64,000 nucleotides of DNA from Sipunculus nudus (taxonomy: Eukaryota; Annelida; Sipuncula; Golfingiida; Sipunculidae), in NCBI GenBank assembly GCA_026874595.1, contig CM049319.1, positions 18,393,101 through 18,457,100 on the forward strand. Direction: 5' to 3'. Within the stretch, counting starts at the first letter, position 1; each line of letters opens with the position of its first letter. Shown in pieces: positions 25,370 through 33,244 of the stretch. Below the pieces are notes generated by a model. That model did not search any database, was not told the origin of the DNA, and saw nothing but the letters and a program-made list of their open reading frames with translations. The position numbers were made by a program, and so were the translations under genes.

Positions 25370-28300
25370 AGTAATAGGGAGAGAGTTGTAATAATTTTAC
25401 CATATTCAGCTGAGCGTCATTACCCATAGGTCCTTTGTTGCCAATTGTGCTACCTTACAGCTGCTTTCACTTCATGTAGAGATGAAATACTAGTTAAGAG
25501 AAAACATAAATATACATTTATTTACCCCTCAGGTGGCCACAAGGAAATATCGTGGTAAAGCACTAAACATCACCCTGGCAGCCTTCCCGGGGGTTGGGGC
25601 TGTGTACTCGGTGGTAGTGACCCGACAGCAGGGATATGACATGCAACAAGCGGCGTACGTCAGTGCTGTGTCCTATGGCTGTAACAGCAAAGACAAGCTG
25701 TCCCGGTGCCAGCTGGCAGGTAAGACAGCCATGTTTTTATTTTCCTTTTGTTTAAAAAGGCTTTTTGGTCTGTTGATGGCACTCTCTCTTGAAAATGGAT
25801 GAATGTTAACATACATGATATATCATGATAATTAAGAAATGTATGCTATTATTAAAGGGGCCTTGTCCAATGCCTGACATCTGTTAACTATCTAGAAAAC
25901 CCCTTGAACCTCATATAAAATTAGCCTAGAGAAAGCCAATCTTACTTTCTGTTTTGTATATTTCCACAAATTTATAACATAGGGAGTCCACCAAAATAAT
26001 CCAAACACACTCACCAAGGACATCTGGTGGCGAGTCAGATGAAACAGAGTTTTGTATTGGGCTTTTTGCGGTTAGGGACTTTTCAGTTTCTGCACATATG
26101 CAACCAACCACTTCAGGTTACTTGATTTTCAACATTGCCAATTGCACAATGATTACTAACAGCAACAGCTTGTTGATTTACAACATCACATAAGTGTTAT
26201 ATGAACTTTTCATAACAGGAATTACCTGCAGTTCAATAATATTTACCAAAAGTAAGCCAGTGGTCACAAATTCTACAGACAAGGCAGGTGAATAGCTGCC
26301 TTTAAGCCATATATTAAACATATTTCACAAGTCATTACCTATGTCTAAAGGTAATTAAACATTCACAATATTAATATGCCCATTATCTCATGCTGTTTGT
26401 TCATTATGGCTGAATACGTGTTTTTCCCAGCGAAAAAACATCCCTGAAATGAGACATGTAATCCCCAGTTCAGATGTTTTATATGTTGTTATGGTTTTGT
26501 GTGTGGGTCATAACAGTGCACATGTGTCTGCTTTTTGTAACTTTCTGCATTACAAGAGGTCAGATTTTGTGCATGATGGGCAGTTCTCTAACAAGAAAAA
26601 GTAACATGAAAGAGGAAACACTTGTTGGAAGCTTGAAAAATCTTGATTTGTGAATTTGCACAGTACTGCCATCAGGTGGTGTGCACACTGTGTTTATACT
26701 TTATCTTCTTGTGTACAGGTGTAATTATAAGCAAACAGTTTCAGAATGTGAAAATGTTGGCAGATAGCATATTTTACAACCCCATATTTTGTGTATTTTT
26801 AACACAATAGTATTTGTAAAGGTCCCTTTAAGACATTACTGCAAATGGTTGCAGTTCTACCAAACTATCACTGTATTGCATTTTAGGCTTTTGGATGGAT
26901 ACAGGAACATTAATTTCAAAAGTCCAATGCCATAACTGTATGTCCTTCTCCTGCCCACACCTAAACACTTTCTTATCTAACCTTACATTCTTACAATTAT
27001 ATTTTTCAGACAAGATAGTTTTACGTGTTGTTACTGGTATCCTCGGTGTTCTTGGACTGTTCCTGTGTTTTGGTGGACATCGTTTCTTAAAAATAGGTAA
27101 GATTTATCCAGTTCCACAACTCTGATATTTGATTTTATTTGTTCTTATAGAACAAATTTGATTACTTCAAGGGTTTATATCTTGAATAACAAATAAATAA
27201 TTATATGAAACCATGCAACATGAGGTTAGTTTGTGTTTTTTGAGAAAAATACAGGATCTAAAAGATTTTTTTTTCAGCAATAATAATGTAATTTCAAACA
27301 TATGCATTATAGTCCTTTCTAGCACCCCTGTCCACCTGATTTTTCGCGATTATCTCTAAATAAGACAAACTTGCCAAAGAAAATTTGCACCAATGGCATA
27401 ATGAGGCAAATGCGTAATTTTTTGTACCTTGCCTGATGCCAGAGAGGGTTGTAATATCAAGGTCTGTGAATGTGTGGTCATGTCACAGACTTGGAATTAT
27501 GAAGGTGGTGTTATCTAAACAAAATAGCAGTTGGTGATTCCCACTTTCATGTCAGGATCTCTATATGTTAAGCTGATTATGGCGTGATTGTGACACATTT
27601 CTGATCGGTCAACATCTATTTCAGAGCTCTTCCTGTTTGGTTTTCTGACCTTCAGTTTGCTGGCATACATTGTGCTCAACATCATCACAAAGCTCTATGG
27701 TTTAGGTATGATATTTCTTATTCAAATCTCTATCTCATAATATTATAATTTCATAATAATATTCCAGTTAATTAGATGTTTATTAGTAAAATCTCTTGAG
27801 ATAGATGCATTCTCCTAGAGGCACCAGTAGCGTAATAAAAACATTATTTAAAAAAAAATGCATGCAATGTGCTGAAGAAGATCTGGCCAAATGAGGGAAT
27901 TTCAGGTGTCAGTTAAAAGTGTTCGTGAGCGGCCCATAGAGCAGTAAAGGGCTAAAACCAGGTTTAAGTGTCTCGGGGTGATTCACAAGCCTTTTGTAAA
28001 TAACCAGAGTGTGTTTGGGGGTTTACAAAACACTAATACAATGTCAAATGTCTAAGGGCAGACAATTGTGAAGAACACTGTTAGATTGTACATGTTATTT
28101 TTTTTTTCGCATTAGCATTTTACGTCCCAGTGATTGCACTTGGAGTGTTGGGTGGCGCCCTCTGGCTGCTACTCTGGTGGTTTATCGGCATCCCCGTCCT
28201 CTCGGTCCTCCTTGTTGGTTTGTTGCTAGGATACTTGATTACCAGCATCATATTCAACCTTACTCCACTTGGTAAGTCCAGCAGCAATATATCAACTAGA

Positions 28301-31300
28301 ATCAGTGTACAAAATCTGACGCTCTAAAAAAAAGCTGTCTCGGCTATATCAATCACCCTCCTGTCTATCCATTTGGTTATAAAAAAAAGTGAACTTAGCA
28401 AACTGGGTTATATCTCTGTTTCTCCAACTTTGTACTTTTGGAATTAGGCATTATGATATAATGAAAACAATATTAACTATCAAAACCTTGATTAAATGTT
28501 CAAGCTTGAACCATGTCATAACCACTTACTTTTGCCTGAATGCAATTTTTCTAGGAATCCATGGCCATAGTAATATTAAATTCTAAATGCGATCCTTTGC
28601 AAAAAGTGCAACCTCCAGACAAGAAATATACAACCTGTTGTAATATTTCAGTCAGTTACTCAATTATGATGTTTTAGATAAGATGTTTTCAACTATTACA
28701 TAGATCATTATGACAGTTAAATTCTAATTTCAGATTTAAAAAAAAATTAAGACAAATCCCATGTTTTCACCCCAAGTTTATACTTTTCTGAAAATCCCAG
28801 AATGGCATTACCTAAATCCAATGCTTTTTACATGATGCCTGACTTTGTCAGGTTTGCTTAAGTGATCTCATAAATTTATGATATTTTTATGGTGTGTTTT
28901 CACTTCTCCAGGCAACATGAGCTGGCTACAGAGCAATTACAACTACGGGATGATATTTGCTTGTGGAGTCCTCATAATCCCTGTTTTACTGCTCGCATTT
29001 ACAAAGACAGTTAGTACACTTTTAGTTTTTCACCAAAGAAAATTCTTTGTCTTCAGACTCTGTCTGAATATGTTGTAAATACATTGGCAGAACAGTCTAA
29101 AAAACAAGCACAATCATCTATCATGGCCGTCTAAAGTGCCTCTGTGGATAACTGAAATTTCTCCTTATTGAAGTTTCTGTCTTGGAATCTGCCAAAAAGA
29201 GAGAGAGAGTGTTCCATACCCTTCAGGCTCTATTTTGTCACTACACCACAACAAAGTATTAAAAAGATGTTCCAGAAACCGTGAAGACCATATTAGTGAA
29301 AAATTTGGTTACAGTCCATGTCAGACAAATTTGGTTCCTAATAAAGATTATAAACACTTTATGTATATTTAAATTTTAACAAAAAAAAATACTGCATTCC
29401 TGTAAATAGGTCCTTTGCATTGGATAGACAGAGGAAAGACTTTAAAGTTGACTCTGTTGACTCGGTCTTTGGGTATTATGTACAACCTCCAATGAACTCA
29501 TTCAAGTACATGTATACAAAAACAACTACCTTGGACACATCCTTGTAAATTTTCTTTTTATTTTCAGTTGAACATAATTTCCTGTGCAGTGGTAGGGTCA
29601 TACGGTGTAGTGGTGGCAGTCGGTGTGTACGTCCATGCCAACTTGATACAGATCATCGTCCAGTCAGTTTATAAAGCCATAATCCCAGGTTATCAGAGCA
29701 CACTGATTTTTGTTCCCTTCCAGCGGTGGGGTAAGTCTGACTCATAATTCAGAAATAATGTTTTTTTAATGTATATTTGTCATGTTAAAATATATATTTT
29801 TATGTGTATGATGTTTGAGAGGAAAGTAAATATGGCTCTATAGGTAGGGAGTTCCCGCTAAGAATTTATGACTAGCCATCAATATTAACATATTTTTTTA
29901 TGTGTATGATGTTTGAGAGGCAAGTAAATATGGCTCTATAGGTAGGGAGGTCCCGCTAAGAATTTATGACTAGCCATCCATATTAAATAAGCCTTATATT
30001 AGAACTATATATCCTATATAAATAAATGTCAATGATTTCAAGATATCCTAACTAGTTCATCTATTGAAATCAAGTATGGAAGTACTGTAAGTGAGTACCT
30101 GTTATAGCTATCATATGTTTAATGTAGAAAAATTGTTTTCTTATTTTGAAAATAAATCCTTAAATCTGGGATGACTACACATCATGTCAATAAGATGAGA
30201 GGTTGCAGGAAAATATTAGTGTGTTTCACCATCTCAGAAACCTCTTCTTTGATTTGTATATTCAGTCAATACCACTGCTTGCTTCACATAATTCTTATAA
30301 TGTATGAGGCTACCTTTCCATAAATATATATACATGTATAATTCCTTCTGTGTGGTACTTGTGCTGATAATCCTTTCAACAAACATATGGACTAATGATT
30401 ACACAATTTTTCATTTTATTGTAATATTTAATCCAATATTCACGTAAATGCATTCGGAAACAGTAATATAGGGAATACATAGTTTGGGGTGGTAGAGGAT
30501 TGATATTGTATCTCAACTCTCAGGGATAAATGGTGGCTTTCTTCTGCCACAGGCTCTTTGCTAAAGATGGTGATGGTACCCATGGGAAAACAAACCATAG
30601 AGGCCTCCATACTGCCTTACAAGATCTATCAACTCTTTCAGTTTTTCAAAAGACCCAAGCACATAACTGATGTACCATATTGGTCGTTGCACACATCAAA
30701 CATTGCTGGAGTTAATAAGTCTGCATGCAGGACTTGTGTTCCGACAGTTGAAAAAAAGAAAGAATTATGAAACATTAGTTGGATTTTCCTCATATGTTGG
30801 CTTATGCATTGGAACTTGGAAATTCTTGCCGCACTTAGGCCAAAAAAAATTAAAGGTATGGTTCTCAGGCACCGCCCGCATCAATTTTAAACCCCCACAT
30901 CAAAACTTTTTATTTTGATTTTCAATAAAAACTTTCCAATTTTGAGCTGCTGCTGCTCCGATATTTCTTTCAAGAAGATAAAAACCATACAATTTCCTTT
31001 GTTTTGTAGTGTTTTTACTTATTTAGCAAAAAAAGCTGTTATTTTCATGCTTTTCCCTTATCATTTGACATTTTTATCGAAACATACCAAAAAATTAAAA
31101 ATAAAAAAAGCGCCCGCCCGCATTGATTCCTGAAAAAAAGTGCCTGAGAACCATACCTTTTTTTTTATTTTGGCCTTAGTGTGATATATTAAGTATATGT
31201 TCATTTAAGCTTCATGGTATATTAAAATGATTCTCCTTCCATTGAAATGTGTTCAAATTTTCAGATACAATACTAACAGCAGTGTGGGTAGGACTAGCTG

Positions 31301-31593
31301 TCTTTGGAACCGTTGTCCAGCTGTTAACAGAGCGAAACAAGCCTGACTTTCCACCATGTCCTTGGGAAGAGAGAAAAGCACGTAGGTCACATGACAGTCA
31401 AGATTACTCATCTCGGGGAAGTCATTATCCCATCAATATTGCAGGCGAGAGAGAACCATTATTACGTGTCAGGCATGCAGTATCTGCACCTTATGTTGAA
31501 CAGCCTCCGCCGTACACCGAGACAGCAGATGATAACATACGAACTGAGTGGGGGTCACATGATCAGCATGTCAGGGTAACACCGTCCAGTTAG
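9624..31593 (+). CDS. TM7SF3: TM7SF3, seven-pass transmembrane protein (10 coding exons)
   Basis: The spliced CDS is 9624-9720, 15965-16264, 17977-18257, 25533-25719, 27010-27096, 27625-27705, 28116-28271, 28912-29009, 29568-29730 and 31265-31593: 1779 nt, 592 residues plus stop. Every junction is GT-AG and in phase (phase 1 except phase 0 after exons 3 and 8). Layout seen: N-terminal signal peptide (about residues 1-23), a lumenal/extracellular domain to about residue 288 with five N-glycosylation sequons (NLT, NVT, NST, NLS, NIT), seven hydrophobic segments from about 290 to 505, and a cytoplasmic tail with ExxxLL and PPPY motifs. The human protein is about 570 residues with the same plan (TM7S3/TM198-like domain); it is reported as a p53-regulated stress-attenuating membrane protein, molecular activity unknown. 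ATG 9624 has the best Kozak context (A at -3, G at +4); in-frame ATGs at 9594 and 9609 follow an upstream stop at 9588 and are weaker. Assignment is by recognition of family features, not by search. Confidence 0.88.
14735..14970. repeat. Minisatellite, units of about 30 bp
   Basis: Repeats of ggtcaagagttcactcagtg followed by cagccaggta occur four times, plus two copies of tatttatagctttggcagac. Lies within the family D element. Confidence 0.75.
15125..15405. repeat. Tandem repeat, period about 126 bp (3 copies)
   Basis: Units starting tggtggtgccac/g at about 15125, 15250 and 15379 share tgcttatttct, gatatatcag and tgggcatat. Adjacent units are strongly similar. Confidence 0.75.
15868..15884 (+). 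other. Pseudo-exon from a duplicated acceptor in TM7SF3 intron 1
   Basis: A 17-bp segment is bounded by ttttacag and gtaagg. The sequence from about 15821 to 15877 resembles the 15921-15985 region that contains the real exon 2 acceptor (shared blocks aggattta, tttttata/cag, gtcaccat). Inclusion would shift the frame (17 nt), so it is read as a decoy from a local duplication, not a coding exon. Confidence 0.4.
15965..16264 (+). CDS. TM7SF3: TM7SF3 coding exon 2
   Basis: Acceptor is tttcag at 15959-15964 and donor gtaagt at 16265. The 300 bp are open in the expected frame only and start IIQKVTIQSGTYINLTV. Contains the NLT and NVT sequons of the lumenal domain. A near-duplicate of its acceptor region lies about 100 bp upstream. 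Confidence 0.88.
17731..17910. mobile_element. Tc1/mariner-like MITE, degenerate copy
   Basis: 180 bp between TACAATGGAATC and its near inverse GGTTTCACTGTA, with an internal duplication of gacctgtctaataagaccac. Same size and terminus type as the element at 25072-25252. Confidence 0.55.
17977..18257 (+). CDS. TM7SF3: TM7SF3 coding exon 3
   Basis: Acceptor ttaacag, donor gtcagt at 18258 (unusual C at +3, but frame and homology agree). Encodes the PMPGGC segment and FCENSTVQ, giving two cysteines, the NST and NLS sequons and DPNI, all in the lumenal domain. Ends in phase 0 before an intron of about 7.3 kb filled with repeats. Confidence 0.9.
18345..20568 (+). mobile_element. Family A Helentron-like element (TM7SF3 intron 3)
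   Basis: 5' end TTAGATCAGCTGACTATAAG forms a hairpin with AGTCATCTGAGCTATAG and is followed by gtccgtccgt. Two internal units start with gatgtcccca at 18471 and 19153 (period 682). The 3' end is CAGCTGAGCGATGTGACCCA then TGGGTCCCTTGTT, containing the perfect palindrome GACCCATGGGTC (20549-20560). Confidence 0.75.
20641..22028 (+). mobile_element. Family A subfamily element with AGGTCA-rich units
   Basis: Starts TTAGCTCAGCTGACTGTAAG 72 bp after the preceding element and ends ATTCAGCTGACC...GACCCATGGGTCCCTAGT. The interior carries repeated gtcaaaggtcaaggtcacag blocks at about 21250, 21405, 21545, 21690 and 21840. Confidence 0.7.
22690..23190 (+). mobile_element. Family A internal fragment
   Basis: Matches the internal unit of family A (cacgttttgaaacctttgga, atgcaagaaatcagttcaat, ggccatggc) but lacks both termini. 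Confidence 0.55.
23555..24060. other. GC-rich block with a small two-segment hydrophobic ORF
   Basis: Composition is unlike the surrounding intron. ATG 23799 opens 64 codons (MARSPPRDLWRECG...LKEWQG) containing two hydrophobic stretches, GLLLPFWMWVLYLSYKV and GGFLFGLVASYLLAL. It is within TM7SF3 intron 3. No family is recognised. It may be a repeat remnant or a retained insertion; coding is unproven. Confidence 0.25.
25072..25252. mobile_element. Tc1/mariner-like MITE with perfect TIRs
   Basis: 14-bp perfect inverted ends, TACAGTGGAACCCC (25072-25085) and GGGGTTCCACTGTA (25239-25252), with TA at each outer edge as in TA target duplication. The interior is non-coding with ggtcgtatttg/gtggtcgcaattg repeats. 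Confidence 0.85.
25299..25365. repeat. (TA)n microsatellite
   Basis: About 33 TA units with one TG, followed by a family A 3'-end fragment (TTCAGCTGAGCGTCATTACC, about 25405-25437). Confidence 0.95.
25403..25440 (+). mobile_element. Family A 3'-end fragment
   Basis: ATTCAGCTGAGCGTCATTAC then CCATAGGTCCTTTGTTG is a diverged family A 3' terminus, 93 bp upstream of TM7SF3 exon 4. No matching 5' end was located. Confidence 0.55.
25533..25719 (+). CDS. TM7SF3: TM7SF3 coding exon 4
   Basis: Acceptor cccctcag, donor gtaaga at 25720. Encodes VATRKYRGKALNITLAA and ends with YGCNSKDKLSRCQLA, supplying the last sequon (NIT) and a cysteine pair just before the membrane domain. Local GC is clearly higher than the surrounding intron. 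Confidence 0.9.
25925..26670. repeat. Dispersed repeat, copy 2 (unclassified)
   Basis: Homologous to 5715-6260 in the same orientation: ccaaaataatccaaacacac, tgcaaccaaccacttcaggt, atggttttgtgtgtgggtc, cacatgtgtctgc and gaagcttgaaaaatcttgat. It is longer here because of extra sequence between 26150 and 26480. Located in TM7SF3 intron 4. Confidence 0.6.
27010..27096 (+). CDS. TM7SF3: TM7SF3 coding exon 5 (TM1)
   Basis: Acceptor tttttcag, donor gtaaga at 27097. Encodes the first membrane segment, IVLRVVTGILGVLGLFLCFG, followed by a basic HRFLKI stop-transfer end. Confidence 0.88.
27625..27705 (+). CDS. TM7SF3: TM7SF3 coding exon 6 (TM2)
   Basis: Acceptor atttcag, donor gtatga at 27706. Encodes ELFLFGFLTFSLLAYIVL, the second hydrophobic segment. 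One membrane segment per exon, as in exons 5 and 8-10. Confidence 0.88.
28116..28271 (+). CDS. TM7SF3: TM7SF3 coding exon 7 (TM3 and TM4)
   Basis: Acceptor gcattag after a T-run, donor gtaagt at 28272. Encodes FYVPVIALGVLGGALWLLLW and then SVLLVGLLLGYLITSIIF, two adjacent hydrophobic segments separated by GIPV. Confidence 0.88.
28912..29009 (+). CDS. TM7SF3: TM7SF3 coding exon 8 (TM5)
   Basis: Acceptor cttctccag, donor gttagt at 29010. Encodes GNMSWLQSNYNYG, then MIFACGVLIIPVLLLAF (fifth membrane segment). Ends in phase 0. Confidence 0.86.
29568..29730 (+). CDS. TM7SF3: TM7SF3 coding exon 9 (TM6)
   Basis: Acceptor attttcag, donor gtaagt at 29731. Encodes ISCAVVGSYGVVVAVGVYVH (sixth membrane segment) and a loop ending FVPFQRW. 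The next intron carries a 98-bp tandem duplication and a 350-bp MITE. Confidence 0.88.
29797..29990. repeat. Tandem duplication, 98-bp unit (2 copies)
   Basis: Two nearly identical units starting tatgtgtatgatgtttgaga at 29801 and 29899 differ at only a few positions (aaag/caag, agttccc/aggtccc). The high identity suggests a recent event in TM7SF3 intron 9. Confidence 0.9.
30832..31181. mobile_element. MITE, copy 2 (TM7SF3 intron 9)
   Basis: 350 bp with inverted ends of about 40 bp: CACTTAGGCC...GGTATGGTTCTCAGGCAC on the left, GTGCCTGAGAACCATACC...GGCCTTAGTG on the right. Termini starting CACTA/CACTT recall CACTA-type ends, but no 3-bp target duplication is visible. The right end lies 83 bp upstream of exon 10. 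Confidence 0.8.
31265..31593 (+). CDS. TM7SF3: TM7SF3 coding exon 10 (TM7 and cytoplasmic tail)
   Basis: Acceptor attttcag, stop TAG at 31591-31593. Encodes the seventh membrane segment (ILTAVWVGLAVFGTVVQLL) and a tail of roughly 85 residues. The tail contains EREPLL, fitting the acidic dileucine endosomal sorting consensus, and QPPPYTE, fitting the PPxY ligand of NEDD4-type WW domains. Confidence 0.88.
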
Positions 31594-31632
31594 ATGCAAA
31601 CTGTACATTTTTGTGTGTCATCAGTGTGAAAA

Positions 31633-31638
31633 AATAAA
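31633..31638 (+). promoter_or_regulatory. Candidate poly(A) signal, TM7SF3 (proximal)
   Basis: AATAAA lies 39 bp after the TM7SF3 stop codon and would give a very short 3' UTR. A second AATAAA at 33239-33244, followed by a GT-rich stretch, could serve a longer 3' UTR. Confidence 0.4.
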
Positions 31639-32353
31639 AAATGGTGCCGTTCAACCTGCATATTCCTTATCCTGCTGCCATGCAAGGGTCATGCTACATT
31701 TGTTCTTAAACTCCTTCCACTAAGCCACTGCTTGCTTGAGCAGTGTTTGGATATTGCCACCAGGGATGTTGGCACAGGGCCAAGAATGTTCTGACAAATT
31801 AGAGCTATGTATTGCAGGTCTGACAAAATGTAAAGCCTGCATTGCACTACTATGGAAGGAGTTCTAAAATGAATATAGTGTGACTATTGTGTAAGGACTA
31901 AGGCATGTATTGAACTTTTGTGGTCAACTTTTTTTGTTACAGAGAAACACCAAATATTTATGTCATGTATGTATGATCATTCAATGTTTTCTTCTTTGTG
32001 AAGGGTAAATCTTGGATAATTATGTCAGAAGTAGGTTTATTTTATTATAATAAAATGAATTTTGCAAGGACCTTCAAATTTTTTATCAGATTGTTTCAAT
32101 TGAAAAAAAAATAATTAATACCCTAATGCGATAAAATAATAAAAATACTTCAAATTCAAATACAATTGCTGTTAAAATGAAAGTTAATGTTTATGATAGA
32201 TTATATATGTTCTTTACATTCACATAATCCTTCATGTGATTGGATAACTGTGTTCAGTAATGTTACTCCATGAATAGATCTGTGTCTGTCATCACATTGT
32301 TTAAGTGATATCACATAAACATTAACAGGACTGACTTTGCATAGGTTTGCCAA

Positions 32354-32518
32354 CTACAGCAAAGCACTGGAATTATTACCAAAACAGGATCTCGATAAAG
32401 TGGTTGCATTTGTGAGGTGGTCATCTTAGCGAGGTCTTAGGTAAAGAGCAAAAAAAAAAAAAAATATTTACTGTGAACAAGTGTTCACTAATCTGAGATG
32501 GTCATATGGTTTTACTGT
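32354..32518. mobile_element. Tc1/mariner-like MITE, degenerate copy
   Basis: Contains gaggtggtcatcttagcgag and ends GGTTTTACTGTAG; size and interior match the family at 25072-25252. The left terminus is eroded and an A-run (about 14 bp) interrupts it. Confidence 0.4.
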
Positions 32519-33238
32519 AGTAGTTCAGAAATCAGTGAGGGGCAAGGACTCCTTTTGTTATTTATAATTTGCTTGCACACTTCATGCAGAGTTTATTGCT
32601 GGCAGCTCATAATACGAATAATTGCATCCCTCATTTGTATTGGCAATACTCTCGTGAAATTTTGTGAGGCATGATTACATCACCTCTCCGCCTGATGTTC
32701 TTTATACTCAAAATGAACCTCTTCCATTTAGGAAGTGTAGGATGGCCAGGACTACTTGTGTCAACTGTCAATATTTTAAATTCTTAATTTGTTACATTTC
32801 AAGGAAAAACCTTCTGTTTACATTTCACAAGCGTATGCTAACAAAATATTACTTATTCCATGAATTCCTTACCGCAAGAACACCCATATAGGTGTAATTT
32901 GCCTTAAACCAATTCTAATCCACCATACATTACCTCCTTCACTACATTTATACCTATGCTGCTGGTGTATTTAGAAGCCCTGGTGCATTGTGGGATGCCC
33001 ACAAACCCAAACCAGCCTTGTCATACTCTTAGGAGTCTGTAATACTGCATTAGCCTTTATTAAGAAGACACCCGTTTTCCCAGTGCCCATTGTAACTAAA
33101 AGTATTACTCACTCTGTCCGAGCCAATTGACATCTGCGGAATGCACAAATGAGTTAAGTACTAGTCCTTCACTGTTATTTGTTTATACAGCATGTAAGAG
33201 TGTACATAATTCCTTGGACTTACAATCTCTGTATATGA

Positions 33239-33244
33239 AAATAA
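33239..33244 (+). promoter_or_regulatory. Candidate poly(A) signal, TM7SF3 (distal)
   Basis: AATAAA is followed within about 30 bp by GT-rich sequence (ggtatgtaatttgtattttg). It would give a 3' UTR of about 1.65 kb. Which signal is used cannot be decided from sequence alone. Confidence 0.3.
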
